Below, piece by piece: positions 32,804-43,458 of a stretch of 64,000 bases of DNA. Under the pieces are notes generated by a model. The model was not told the DNA's origin. It saw only the letters and a list, made by a program, of their open reading frames with translations, and made no database searches. Location: contig NC_067206.1 in assembly GCF_026262505.1 (NCBI RefSeq), positions 38,763,660-38,827,659 of the forward strand, given 5' to 3'. The number at the start of each line of letters is the position of its first letter. Position 1 is the first letter of the stretch. This stretch comes from Trichomonas vaginalis G3 (taxonomy: Eukaryota > Parabasalia > Trichomonadida > Trichomonadidae). A program made the position numbers and the translations under genes.

Positions 32804-33698
32804 TATTTTGCTGGAACTTTTGAATCTATTATTCCCTGTATTTGTTCATGAAGTTGATTTTTAGCTGTTTCATCGAAATTAATAGACCGAATATATTCAT
32901 TAATTGCATTCTTATAATCATCTGATTTCTCAAATTTTCTTTTATCTGATTCCTTAACTAAATCATAAGTTAAACCGTTGCTGATATAATGGTTTCTTAA
33001 TTAAATCTTTGAATGCTTGAGATAAAGCACCTGATGCAATTCTTGCTACTATAATTGGTTGGAATTGCTGTTTAAGTTCATCTTTAACATTTGCGAAAAC
33101 TGGATCGAATAAAGCAACTTTAAAGAATTTCTTAGCTGAAATTTCAGGTCTAATATTTGCATATTGACCATCAAACTGGTTAGAATATCGTGGTAATCCA
33201 TCCGGTCCCTCTTCAATAGCATTTAATTCTTCATTGAAATAAGAATATGGATTATGACGGTATGAATTAATTGGACCATTTTCACCTTCTCCAATGTATT
33301 GTTTAACAGCTTTTCCATTTTCATCAAATTGCATAGGATAACGTTCATTATATGCTTTACGTTTAGGATAATCAGATAGTTAATTTATAACCATTTATGA
33401 CTTTAATATTACCTTGACCATCAGTAACGAAAACTTCATTTATACCATCAGGTTTTCCATTTGGACCCGTAATGTCTGCTTCGTGTGCTTCCCAATTTGG
33501 ACCATGACGTTTGGCATATGCTTGAGCTTCTGGTAATGTTAAAACGTTTCTCATTTGTTTAACATCTTTTTGAAGACCAGCAACAATATGAACTAATTCT
33601 TTCATTCCATCAGGAACTTTCATAGTTCTATTATATGCACCCTTTTTGTTTGTCCCTTGTTTTAATGGAACCTGTAGAAGATTTGCCATTTCTGTCAT
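32804..33698 (-). pseudogene. virion-module protein (~298 residues), M1 copy
   Basis: Two frame breaks (near 32984 and 33379). N-terminal helix-rich part ([18 protein letters not shown]) is followed by [20 protein letters not shown] and [11 protein letters not shown], a D/N-G-x-x-D/N loop pattern seen in some virion proteins of Polinton-like viruses as I remember them. The remainder is helical, with a Lys/Glu-rich C-terminus ending DSKVPAK. It sits immediately downstream of the packaging ATPase, so a minor capsid or maturation role is plausible but unproven. Confidence 0.5.
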
Positions 33699-33738
33699 GT
33701 TTAATTATAAATAAAAAATAAAAATTAATTATAAAAAG

Positions 33739-34566
33739 TTAATCAAATTTAACACTTCCTTTATTTAAATCAACTATTATTTTTCCATGTTCACCTAATT
33801 GCTGATATTGTGTGTAAAGTTCATTAATGCTCATTGGTAAATTCACTTGATAAAGCATAACGTTCAACTGTTGACGACTAAACCCACTGAAAATGAAAAG
33901 TGTTGATAGATTTGATTTAATGTTTGTGCTTAATGCTTTGAAGTATTGAACAGCCATAAAGAATGAACACTGAATGTGTCGACATTGAGTTAATAACTGA
34001 TTAAAATATGATTTCTCATTTGTTATTAGTTTTGATTTCACTGCATCATCTAGAAAAATGAGTGAATGCAAAAATTCTCTATCAAAATTTGAAATAGAAA
34101 GTGTTTCAAATAATTCATCCCGTTGTTTATCAATAATTTTATCCTCTAATCCTTGCTTCTTGATTGTATTATATAATTCTTTATACATTAAAAAGTTTTT
34201 TAAATAATCTTCTGCTTCTTCTTGTGATAAATAAATAATTGGAATTTTGATTAAATGCTTTAAAGATTCAAATGTATCATCTGAAGGTGAACCTGAACGG
34301 TTGATATAAATTAACACATGTGAATAGGGGGAAGTGTTAGCAATAATGATAATTTGTTTTAATATCGTTAATGTTTTACCTTTATTTTGTTTACCAATTG
34401 CTGCAGTGATTGAATTTAAGTAACATTCAGAATATGGAATTTTCATTAATTTTTCCTTAGATAGAGCATTTCTATTATCACTCAATGCTTCATTAATCAT
34501 ATCATCTACGTATGTATTATATACTCCTGCTAATTCTTCATAAGGGGTGGATGAATTTAAATCCAT
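33739..34566 (-). CDS. A32-like DNA-packaging ATPase (FtsK/HerA superfamily)
   Basis: 275 residues, intact. Walker A AIGKQNKGKT (~residues 56-65) and Walker B HSLIFLDDAV (~163-172) are clear, followed by QCRHIQCSFFMAVQYFKAL, which holds the sensor-type region of this family. In Polintons and large DNA viruses this ATPase pumps DNA into capsids. It lies directly downstream of the predicted major capsid gene, the usual pairing. Start ATG follows TTTTTGATTAA. Confidence 0.9.
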   Translation of the reverse strand: MDLNSSTPYEELAGVYNTYVDDMINEALSDNRNALSKEKLMKIPYSECYLNSITAAIGKQNKGKTLTILKQIIIIANTSPYSHVLIYINRSGSPSDDTFESLKHLIKIPIIYLSQEEAEDYLKNFLMYKELYNTIKKQGLEDKIIDKQRDELFETLSISNFDREFLHSLIFLDDAVKSKLITNEKSYFNQLLTQCRHIQCSFFMAVQYFKALSTNIKSNLSTLFIFSGFSRQQLNVMLYQVNLPMSINELYTQYQQLGEHGKIIVDLNKGSVKFD

Positions 34567-34590
34567 TTAATCAAAAATAAATTTATAATT

Positions 34591-36231
34591 TTAAACATTT
34601 CTATTCATCAATATTTCATCATATGAACTTCTATACTGTGGTGGTGTACCTGTTGGATGATATTTCAAACCTTCATCCGGTGTCCATGTCCAATATGTAG
34701 TCCTAGTAAACCAAACCTGAGGAGGATTTGTCACCTTTGAACAGTAAGTGTCATTTTCACCCTGAATGATTGGATAAGCTTTCACTTGTACTGTAACTTG
34801 TGAGTTGAAAGTTTCTAATCCATCAAAGAATATACCCGCTCCATCACGTTGAACTGGAATAGTGCATAAGAATGAAGTTTGGTCTTTCCATGTTCTAGCT
34901 AATGGCGTGCCATCATCATCATTCAGTGGTCTAGTTAATGAGTCCTCGTATTCTTCTGTGCATTCATTCACTCCATCTAAATCAGAAGCTTGAAGCATAC
35001 GTGTAAAGAATATGTCACCCACTGTGGTCATCGCTTGATCGGGGAAGTTTCTGGAATCTATAGTGACCTGAAGACCTCGAAGCATTGGATTTTCTAAAAC
35101 TGTTCTTTGCATTGCATTCTTCGGAAATGTTAACACAACATCTGTAACATTATGAAGAGCGTATGAGAAATCTGAGCTAATACCTTCAGGAGTGATGCAA
35201 CCTCCATTTAGTGAACGAACGTCAATATGTTGAGCTGGAATCATGAATGGATCTTCCTTACTGAATAAACGTGGTATTGCTTTAACTGATTCTTCAATTA
35301 AACCGTATCCTGGTGTAATGCATTTATCCTCTAAAACTTCCATCTTTGTGCATGAAATAATAACGTCATCAACTGTTGCGTCAGCAGATGTAGCGGCTAA
35401 GCTTGTAATTAATTTGGCAGGAAGTCCGATTTGTTGGAATTTGCGATCATATTTATAAACATGATTCATAATCTTTTCATAATTTTCATCAGTTATCTTT
35501 TCATAAACGTAATTTTGTAAATCAGCAACTCTTAACGGGTCAACCTGACAAAATACTAAAGTATCCCTGAAAACATAATATTTAAGAATGATATCACCAA
35601 ATGATTTAGGATAATCATCGAACGCCTGAAATGCTAACAAATCATTTACCGGAATAATCATATCAAAAGTGACATCAACTTCTTCATTTGCTTTCTTGAA
35701 AACTTCTGAAGGGTCAATATATTTACCACATACTGAGTTATCATATTTTTGAACATTATTATATAACGAATGAACAAACTTTTTAACTTTCCTTTCTGAT
35801 TTTGGTTTATATGTTGCAAATGCGAAAGATTCACGGGCGCAATCCATCTGAAGATAACCGGCATCACCTCTTTCGGTTTCTACTTCTAATTGTTTAAAGC
35901 TTTGATTTGATGATTTGTAACCAACGAATAAACGCATGCATTTAAAAGCGGCATCACATGTGAAAGCTTTATTTGAAACTAGAGTTGCTTTAACTTTGCG
36001 TTTAATATATGTGTCACCTAATTGGTTCACATCATGAGCCGGATTTGTAATTCTTAAATGAGTTTGTTTATCATCAAAATATGGAGTATCAGAGTCATAG
36101 CATGAACTTTCAAGTTCTCTATAATATCTTCTACCGTCATTCTTTGCGAATATTTCATTTATCTTTTCGAATGAATGAAACACATTTCCATTAATCGGTT
36201 TAGTGTTTGGCACCAAATAGTTAGTCGTCAT
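34591..36231 (-). CDS. predicted major capsid protein (double jelly-roll type)
   Basis: 546 residues, intact here. Beta-rich throughout, no membrane segments, no enzyme motif, with late segments such as QVWFTRTTYWTWTPDEG and a conserved-looking tail YRSSYDEILMNRNV. Size, position next to the packaging ATPase and length match Polinton major capsid proteins, which form hexons. Sequence similarity alone does not let me prove the fold. Start ATG follows TTTATTTAATAATAA; the upstream region is shared head-to-head with the small gene at 36301, 69 bases away. Confidence 0.7.
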   Translation of the reverse strand: MTTNYLVPNTKPINGNVFHSFEKINEIFAKNDGRRYYRELESSCYDSDTPYFDDKQTHLRITNPAHDVNQLGDTYIKRKVKATLVSNKAFTCDAAFKCMRLFVGYKSSNQSFKQLEVETERGDAGYLQMDCARESFAFATYKPKSERKVKKFVHSLYNNVQKYDNSVCGKYIDPSEVFKKANEEVDVTFDMIIPVNDLLAFQAFDDYPKSFGDIILKYYVFRDTLVFCQVDPLRVADLQNYVYEKITDENYEKIMNHVYKYDRKFQQIGLPAKLITSLAATSADATVDDVIISCTKMEVLEDKCITPGYGLIEESVKAIPRLFSKEDPFMIPAQHIDVRSLNGGCITPEGISSDFSYALHNVTDVVLTFPKNAMQRTVLENPMLRGLQVTIDSRNFPDQAMTTVGDIFFTRMLQASDLDGVNECTEEYEDSLTRPLNDDDGTPLARTWKDQTSFLCTIPVQRDGAGIFFDGLETFNSQVTVQVKAYPIIQGENDTYCSKVTNPPQVWFTRTTYWTWTPDEGLKYHPTGTPPQYRSSYDEILMNRNV

Positions 36232-36300
36232 TTATTATTAAATAAAAAATCAAAATTAAAAGATGAAAATGAATTTTTAATTTTAATGAAATAATCAACT

Positions 36301-36516
36301 ATGGCTGCAGGTATATTTAAGAAACTGTGGGATAAAGTAAAAAGAGGAGCGCATAAAGTTTGGGAAACAATGAAGAAAGGAGCAAATTGGATATTTAAGA
36401 ATAAAGAAGCAATTAGTGACGTTGCTGAATCAATAACACCAAAAGCTGCCCCAATAAGAGAAGTTTTAAATAAAGGAGAAAAAGTTTATCAAAGACTACA
36501 ACCGATACTAAGATAA
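36301..36516 (+). CDS. small amphipathic basic protein (71 residues)
   Basis: Starts MAAGIFKKLWDKVKRGAHK, a strongly amphipathic cationic helix, then KKGANWIFKNKEAISDVAES and a second helix. The first residues match those of the opposing 78-residue protein (MAAGFFKKLWDGIKK). Such helices are typical of membrane-active virion proteins, for example adenovirus protein VI; here that is inference from context beside the capsid gene. Confidence 0.65.
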   Translation: MAAGIFKKLWDKVKRGAHKVWETMKKGANWIFKNKEAISDVAESITPKAAPIREVLNKGEKVYQRLQPILR

Positions 36517-36540
36517 AAATAATATTTATTTATTTTTCCA

Positions 36541-36776
36541 CTATCTACCTCCTATTTTATTAAGTATTCCTTCAGCTATTCCACCAATTGCGTTACCTGC
36601 TTGTGCTCCCATCGCCGGATTACCTGCTTTAGTACCTAATACCCCACCTATGATAGTTCCTGCCGTTTTCGCTACTGGTGCCAAAAGTTTGCAATGGGTT
36701 TAATAATCTTTTTATGAACCCAACCCGCAGCTTTCTTAATTCCATCCCATAATTTTTTAAAGAATCCTGCCGCCAT
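36541..36776 (-). pseudogene. small Gly/Ala-rich amphipathic protein, M1 copy, one base missing
   Basis: Same gene as intact 56256-56492; one A lost near 36687. Tail-to-tail with 36301-36516, 24 bases between stops. Confidence 0.6.
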
Positions 36777-36842
36777 TTCTGATTTAATATTAATTAAAAA
36801 ATATATTTCATCACTTATATTCTAATTTTTATTTAATGATAA

Positions 36843-37207
36843 ATGAAACCGATTTTAAAAATAAATGAAACAGAGGAGGAAGAAATAAATGAAAGTGAAA
36901 ATGTTCAACAAAAAATAAACGTTGTTAAACCAATTACTGAAATAAAAATTTTTTCATCTGTTGAAGAATTTAATGACTATTATGCTAACAATAAAAAATT
37001 ATTTGAAGAATTGACAACGTGTAAATTGAATAAAATGTTTAAAGTTGATGGATTCAAAATTTCAAAAAAAAAAGGGGGTTAGTTTGAAATCTATTCCTCA
37101 ATCAAGAATCACCTCATTAATGAAAATAGATGATTTAACAAAAAGAATAGAAGAGATTGAAGAAAGAGAAATCAATAATTGATTTCATAAATTCAAATAA
37201 TCATTAG
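36843..37207 (+). pseudogene. ~120-residue acidic/coiled-coil protein running into the right TIR
   Basis: Starts MKPILKINETEEEEINESEN, continues through EEFNDYYANNKKLFEELTT to FKISK. The frame breaks in the A/G run near 37066-37077, after which SLKSIPQSRITSLMKIDDLT and a short coiled coil follow to TAG 37205-37207. A copy of the C-terminal third lies in the left TIR (18452-18594), which supports the longer reading. Function unknown. Confidence 0.5.
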
Positions 37208-37769
37208 TTTCTTAAAGTTCTATGTTGAACTCATCAAATTCTTCTTCATCATTACCATTACTCTTTCAACTCTATCTTTTGATAGTCTTGCGTTTAATTT
37301 TTCGTAAGAAGTTTATTTTTTAAAAATTTTTTATTTTTTCATTTTTTATTTCATTATGGTAGTGAATCTTTTATTCATGAAAATAATTATTTCTAATTTC
37401 TTTTACTCGTTTATGAGGTCTTTGATTATGACTCCATTGATTCCATTCAGGATTTAAACAATGTTTAATTAATCGCGGAATATCTGACATCATCTATATA
37501 TAGCTTCTTTTATAAAAGATAAAAAATAAATTATTTTAAAATTAATGTTAATTTTTAATGATTTATTTCATTATGTTTGGGCTGAGTGTAAATGTCTTAC
37601 AATTTTGAAAATTTTTTAAATCTTGATTTATTCAAAAATAAGAATAAAAACCGTAAGAATCATACATTTTTTACTTCATATGTTAAAAAAAATGATACAA
37701 AATCGCTCGATATTGTATGAATTCTTACGTTTACAAAAAAAGTCACACAACCCTTCCACATATACTACT
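37066..37769 (-). repeat. M1 right terminal inverted repeat (~0.7 kb)
   Basis: Reverse complement of 17886-18597. The repeat covers the 3' third of the gene starting at 36843, so this TIR overlaps coding sequence. Confidence 0.85.
37371..37493 (-). CDS. small TIR-encoded protein, right copy
   Basis: Mirror copy of 18165-18287 in the right TIR, open over the same 40 residues. Confidence 0.35.
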   Translation of the reverse strand: MMSDIPRLIKHCLNPEWNQWSHNQRPHKRVKEIRNNYFHE

Positions 37770-37775
37770 AATGTG
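37770..37775. repeat. target-site duplication AATGTG, right of M1
   Basis: Matches 17880-17885. The same six bases also follow M2's right end (57485-57490), where no left partner exists. Confidence 0.9.
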
Positions 37776-38106
37776 AATATCAAGCTAAAGTTGCATATCA
37801 TCCAAAAATATATTATGTAACAACACAAATTTGTTTTGATACTCAAATACTCTGCAAATTTTTGTGTTTAAAACTAAATGCACATTCCTCAAATAAGGAA
37901 AGCTTCACTTGAAGATTACATAGCAAAATAAGGGCTAGCACCTGAGTCTTTTTGGAATTATCTGGCCAAGATTACAATTGATTAGAGTTTCAACAATTGG
38001 AATAACTCATTTGACTGATTTTAAATCAATGAACAAATAATTGGATGTAAATGATAAAATTTATGCATATCATTGCAATAAATCAAAATTATAAATCATT
38101 TTTAGA
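37776..38106. repeat. spacer between M1 and M2, repeated between M2 and M3
   Basis: With the AATGTG it forms a 337-bp host-like spacer identical, as far as read by eye, to 57485-57821. It holds a short protein-like stretch with stops (MHIPQIRKASLEDYIAK, then GLAPESFWNYLAK), perhaps an old gene fragment. Confidence 0.85.
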
Positions 38107-38235
38107 AGTAGTAGGATAAGGCGGGGTGTGTGACTTTTTTTGTAAACGTAAGAATTCATACAATATCGAGCGATTTTGTATCATTTTTTTAACATATTAA
38201 TTTTAAATTAAAGTTATTTTTTTATTCTTACATAA

Positions 38236-38616
38236 ATGACCCAACAAGTAAAACCAGATAAAATAGATTATCGAATTTTAGAGGATGGTGTTCCTGTTTA
38301 TATTCAAAGATTTAAAGGGAAGCAATATTATAGAATTGTTAATCCTGAATACATAAAACATTTATTTAAAAAGGAAGACTGTGAATTATTAAACGTTAAT
38401 GAATATGAAACCAATAAATCAAAATTGAAATATAAATATATTGGAAGTGATGAAAGATGCAAAGATAAAGATAAAGTTTATACAGTTTCATATAATGAAT
38501 GGAAAACCAATAAGATAAGAAAACATTTAGGAGATTATGGTAAAAGTTCTGAATTCTTCAAATCTAGTATGTACGAGAGAGTAAAAGAAATTAGAAATAA
38601 TTATTTTCATGAATGA
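38236..38616 (+). CDS. 126-residue protein specific to the M2/M3 left end
   Basis: Intact. Charged, Lys/Tyr-rich; contains PVYIQRFKGKQYYRIVNPEY and ends SSMYERVKEIRNNYFHE. The last 12 residues are the same as those of the small TIR protein of M1, marking a junction where two different left ends meet common sequence. Start follows ATTCTTACATAAATG, as in PolB. Function unknown. Confidence 0.6.
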   Translation: MTQQVKPDKIDYRILEDGVPVYIQRFKGKQYYRIVNPEYIKHLFKKEDCELLNVNEYETNKSKLKYKYIGSDERCKDKDKVYTVSYNEWKTNKIRKHLGDYGKSSEFFKSSMYERVKEIRNNYFHE

Positions 38617-38715
38617 AAGATTCACTACCATAATGAAATAAAAAATAAAAAATAAACTTTAAAAATTCATGTCTTACATTTTTGAATAATTTATTTTTTT
38701 TTTATTTTGTATGAA

Positions 38716-39825
38716 ATGAGCGTCAAAACTAACGACGTTAAAAAATTGGGATTCACAAACGAGGAAATAAAGGATATATTAGATGAGATGTGTTATGAAG
38801 TTAGTAAATATTATTTAAGAAATTGTCAAAAATTTGCCGAGTTATTAAATGATTTAGATTATGATGGAAAAATGAATAAAGATGATGTTATAAATTTCTT
38901 ATATCCCACATCTGAAGAAGAAAAACCTAAAGAACCTGATGTTTTCCCTGAATATTATGAAGAACGGATTAAAGATGATGATGAATACAATGAAATTGAA
39001 AGACTGGAAAAAATAAGAGATGAAATAGATGAAAAAATTAAGGAATTAAGCGAAGTTGAAAAATATAATGAAAATGAAGTAGAGGGTTTAATGAATATCC
39101 CAGCTTCAGAATCAGCAGTTCAAAAATCTCATGAAGAAAGATATAAAAATTATGTCTCAGAATCAACACAAAATTTATTAGATGGCGAAATAGATGAAAC
39201 ACTTTCAGAAGAAGGTACTAAATTTATTCGTAAACATAAGTTACAATTTATTGATAATGAAAAATACCCTTGTATCTTACTTTCACCCCCTCTCGATTCT
39301 GAGAAATTCAAAAAAGCTCTTAAAAATGTGACATATGCAACTAATACGATTAAGAAAGAAGATCATGATATTTACACAAATTATTATTTAAATAAATGCA
39401 CGGGTGTTGATAAAGTTTTTGATTTATTAGATAAAATATCAAAAGAAACCATTGGAACATATAAAATTTTGTGTGATTGTGGTTTCATTATTGAAGATAC
39501 TAATAATGTTTCATATGAAAGAACAGCACCGAAGGAAGACGAAGTTGAAAGGTCTATACCATTCGTTATTAAGAATATAAAAGATATGAAAACTTATAAA
39601 CATTATATTTATTCATTTATTTCAGAAAAAATGGAAGCAACCCATAAAACATCTTCTCATCATTTTATAGCTATTCATACATTCCTTTTCAAAGTTGTGA
39701 AATTAAATAAGACAGGAATTAGATTTAATGTATCAGGGTACGCATTCTTGAGTAAATTAAAATGTATTCGTCACGTCGCAGATGATAAAAATTTATGTGT
39801 TCTTAATTCATTTTATGGGCTTTAA
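38716..39825 (+). CDS. polymerase-partner gene with Cys loop (369 residues), intact
   Basis: Starts MSVKTNDVKKLGFTNEEIKD, then an acidic helical half (EEEKPKEPDVFPEYYEERIK) and a C-terminal mixed domain with CDCGF and, at the very end, IRHVADDKNLCVLNSFYGL. That tail matches the 'DDxKCxLxS' loop which in animal Polintons lies at the start of a papain/OTU-like domain fused in front of PolB. Here the frame stops right after the loop, and the PolB frame starting 49 bases later supplies what looks like the rest, including LHADRITDVEAL with the expected His. The gene may encode half of a split domain; the alternative is an unrelated DNA-binding partner. Confidence 0.65.
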   Translation: MSVKTNDVKKLGFTNEEIKDILDEMCYEVSKYYLRNCQKFAELLNDLDYDGKMNKDDVINFLYPTSEEEKPKEPDVFPEYYEERIKDDDEYNEIERLEKIRDEIDEKIKELSEVEKYNENEVEGLMNIPASESAVQKSHEERYKNYVSESTQNLLDGEIDETLSEEGTKFIRKHKLQFIDNEKYPCILLSPPLDSEKFKKALKNVTYATNTIKKEDHDIYTNYYLNKCTGVDKVFDLLDKISKETIGTYKILCDCGFIIEDTNNVSYERTAPKEDEVERSIPFVIKNIKDMKTYKHYIYSFISEKMEATHKTSSHHFIAIHTFLFKVVKLNKTGIRFNVSGYAFLSKLKCIRHVADDKNLCVLNSFYGL

Positions 39826-39874
39826 AAAATAAACTTTATTTTTATTTATTTTTTAATTTTTTATTCTTACATAA

Positions 39875-42800
39875 ATGAACAAAAACGGAACCGCTAAAAT
39901 GAATGATAATCAAATTAGAGCAGAAGGTAGAAGGTTATTTAAACGCTTCTATAACATTCCTGATGGTGTTAATCCTAAAACTCGTAGAAGTTATTTAAAT
40001 GAAGCAATAGATTCATATGAAGGGTTTGACATTTCATCAGAAAGTGAGAGATTAGCGAGAATGTTAAATGTTAATATTGATTTCTATTATTGTGATCCTC
40101 AACCAGAAGACGTGGACATAAATAAGGTAGACTTTCCATTAGTGGATTCAATAATGATAGATCCAGAATTTGAAACAGTAAATATTTTATTAACACAGAG
40201 TCCATGTGGAAAACTTCACGCTGACAGAATAACAGACGTTGAAGCACTCACCGGCTATAGAGTTTGTCCATATTGTAAAGAAGAAGTTTATTCTATCCGT
40301 GATGATCCAGAAAGGAAAAACCAAAGAAGATTTTTAAAGCATTGTGAGAAATGTAAAGAAAATAATGGAAGATTAATTCAAGACGTTCAATTGCAAAAGA
40401 CACAGCAACCATATGCACCACATATTACGAAACAGAAGATATATCAGTGGTTATTAGCTCACAATTTGCAGAAATATTATAAACCGACAAGATATTATAT
40501 TACTTTTGACTTCGAAACATTAGAGACTAAAGAAGAATTACAACTTTCCGAGTGTGCAACTTTGAACGCTTACTTAAAACCATTCATGGTATCATCAACG
40601 GTTAAATTAAATGATAAAACATATACGAGGAATTTTTGCTTAACTTCGAGTGATTCTTTTATTTCTGATTGGATTGAGTTTTTATTTTCAACCTGTTCAT
40701 TAGTTACTAAATCAAATATTGAACAATATGAAGAATTAATGAAGTCCCATACATTAAATGAGAAACAAAAGGAAGCATTTAAAGAACTTCTAGATGAGGA
40801 ATTCAATAAAGTGAATATCATAGGTTTTAATTCGGGAAAGTTTGATTTAAATTTAATTCTTCCTGATTTAAACACTGCAAAATGGAAAATAAAATCAATG
40901 CTGGGTTCATCTTCACAATTTAAGCAAATCATTGTAAAGAAAACAAACGTTCCATATGAATTGAGATTTATTGACATCAGAAATTATATAGCGGGCGGGA
41001 CATTAGACCAATTCACTCAAGATTTCGGAAACAATAAATCACGTGTTAAATCCTTTTTCCCTTATCAATTCATCACATGGGAGAATTACGAAGAAGAATT
41101 ATATAAAGAGGAACCATTCACGAAAGATTCATTTTATTCAGCATTAACTCAAGAAACTATATCAGATAGTGATTATCAAATATATCTCAATGATGCTAAA
41201 AATTTTAAGAATAGATTAGAATATTTTATTCATTATTGCAATAAAGATGTTGAAATTATGATTGACCCAATCGATAAAATTATTGAAGAAACATTTGTTT
41301 ATAAAATTGACATGCTTCATAATCTTTCTTTATCATCGAATGCTTCAATGATTCGTTACGCTTTAGCATATAAAGACTTTAATCCTAATGAAAAATATCC
41401 TGAGGAAGAGATAGAATCAAGTTTTGAATTAACGAAAAAGTATTGGAAATATAAAATTGAATCATATAAGAAACAAGATGAAAAAGCAGAAAGGGATACT
41501 AAAAATAATGTTTCAATGGATGATTTTCAATACTATCACGATTTAATCCTTTCATCTAAATGTAAAATGTGTGGTAAAGCGTTTACATATGCAAATAAAC
41601 CAACATTGGATAGAATCGATAATGAAAAACCACATACCAAAGAAAATTGTCAGTTAATGTGTTGTTATTGCAATGTCGTAAAATCAAATAAAGATGAAGA
41701 TGTTCAACGTTTAAGAATCAATTTAAGAAATTATGCATTAAAAAATAATTTACCAATGACTTTAGATTCGGTTGAAGCTTATCACATTCTCCGTAATGGA
41801 ATTACTGGTGGTTTATCAAATGTTCAACATAGAGTAAATCTTAAAGGAATCACGCGCATTAATAAACTTTCATATAGTCCAGAAACTAAAACTGTATCAA
41901 ATGAGGACACCACCAACATTATGACCCATTTCGTTGGAGTTGACTTTAATTCATTATATCCTTCATCATTTTCATCTAATCCTCATGATTTCATTCAATA
42001 TACTGACCATAAAATGTATATGCCGGGAAGATTGAATGGTGTTATCATTTGTGATACAGCAACAAAGAAAGCAAAAGCACTGGGAATAATTAAGAAGAAA
42101 AATACTTTATTCGTTGCTGAAGTAAAGGGTCACATTGATGAAAAAATACATTAATGATTACATAAACTTTTTACCGATAATAAGAAACTTAGATATTATC
42201 ACAGATGAAAAAACAATTGGTAGTTTTATGTATAATTACATGAAATCAAACAATCTACCAGTTGACCAGAAACAGAGGAAATTAACTCAGTTAGCATCAA
42301 CACACAACCAATATCAACCATTTTCTTCTTATTATCTTTGGTATCTAATAGGCAAATTTCATTTTATCATTGATGATATTCAATCAATTTTAACATTTAC
42401 GAAAAACACTTGTTTTAATGAATTTGCGAACAAATTTATGAACGAAAGACAAAAGGCTGAATTAGAAGGAAATAAAGGGAAAAGTTTATTTTGCAAGATT
42501 TCGCTTAATGGATCATATCGATGCAATGAATACACAAAATTACGCAAAGACTAAAATAATGAATGCACAGAAGGCACGCGTTGCATGTATGTCAAATAAG
42601 TTTAAAAACATAAGAGAAATAGGTGAGGATACATATCAAGTGATGCTCAAAGATAGATTTTATAGATGTGATACATGTTTACAAGAGGCATTTTTTACTT
42701 TAGATAATGCTAAATACTGGTATTTAGTTTTCATTTATGATTTTATGTATAAATGCATGAATCTTAATCGTTTTCATTTCATTGAAGGTGATACTGATTC

Positions 42801-43317
42801 ATCTTATTGGGCTATTGCTGGCGATCCAAGTCTTCCTAACACTCAAGCATTTCAGGCGATTGTAACCGATAAAAAATTTTATGATAAAAACATTTTCAAA
42901 TTCGCACCATTTGATTTCTTCTGTTTTGATGAGAAATTTAAACCTAAATTAAAGAATAAAGCTGAAGAAAAAGCACATGAGAAGAAGTTATTGGGTTTAG
43001 CAATTGAGAAACAAGGTGATAACATGGTTGCTTTATGTCCTAAGTGTTATACATCATTCAACGGTTCAATTGATGGAAGTGATTTTAAAAAGATTGCACA
43101 AAAAATGAAGGGTGTTAGTTTAAGACAAAATAAGCAATTAACACCTAAAAAATATTTGGATATAATAAATGATAAAGTGATATTTGATGGTCAAAATATT
43201 AATTTACAACTTAAAAACGGGTCAATGACTCGCTTAACAATCGGTAAGACTGCATTAACAGGAGCACACACTAAGGCTGTATGTTGTGAAAATGGATGTT
43301 GTATGCCATTTATTTAA
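39875..43317 (+). pseudogene. family-B DNA polymerase, M2 copy, two frameshifts
   Basis: Same gene as 19782-23249. One extra A in the A-run near 42141 and a five-base loss near 42518, inside motif B (the Tyr-Gly of NGSYGYD), break it. Shares the shorter exonuclease segment VTKSNIEQYEELMKSHTLNE with M3; M1 has a seven-residue-longer version there. Confidence 0.9.
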
Positions 43318-43339
43318 TACAATTTAAAATTTTAATGAA

Positions 43340-43434
43340 ATGCCACAGAAGAGACAAAAGGAACCGTTAATGATGCGATTCAATATGTAAATAATGGTTT
43401 TGATACTATGATTCAAAGAGGTGGGCACCCTTAA
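43340..43434 (+). pseudogene. remnant of the small Gln/Pro-rich gene, M2
   Basis: The middle, including the poly-Gln tract, is deleted between two AAGGAACC words, leaving MPQKRQKEP joined out of frame to the original 3' end. Confidence 0.7.
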
Positions 43435-43458
43435 AACACTTATTTTATTTTTATATAA

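Larger units (their letters stand above)
17886..37769. mobile_element. Maverick/Polinton M1, complete
   Basis: A 19.9-kb element beginning AGTAGTATATGTGG and ending with the complement. It is flanked by a perfect 6-bp duplication, AATGTG, at 17880-17885 and 37770-37775. AG...CT ends, 6-bp duplication, PolB, retroviral-type integrase, A32-like ATPase and capsid-like gene are the defining Maverick/Polinton set. TIRs are ~0.7 kb. Left genes are on plus, most virion-type genes on minus. Confidence 0.95.

Noticed and set aside
39733-39874. Intron joining the Cys-loop gene to PolB
   Set aside because: No GTATGT-type donor or ACTAACACACAG-type acceptor is present between the frames.
40570-40977. 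Minus-strand 135-residue frame opposite PolB (also 20675-20905 and 60284-60691)
   Set aside because: Shadow of the conserved polymerase coding sequence; no independent start context or protein pattern.
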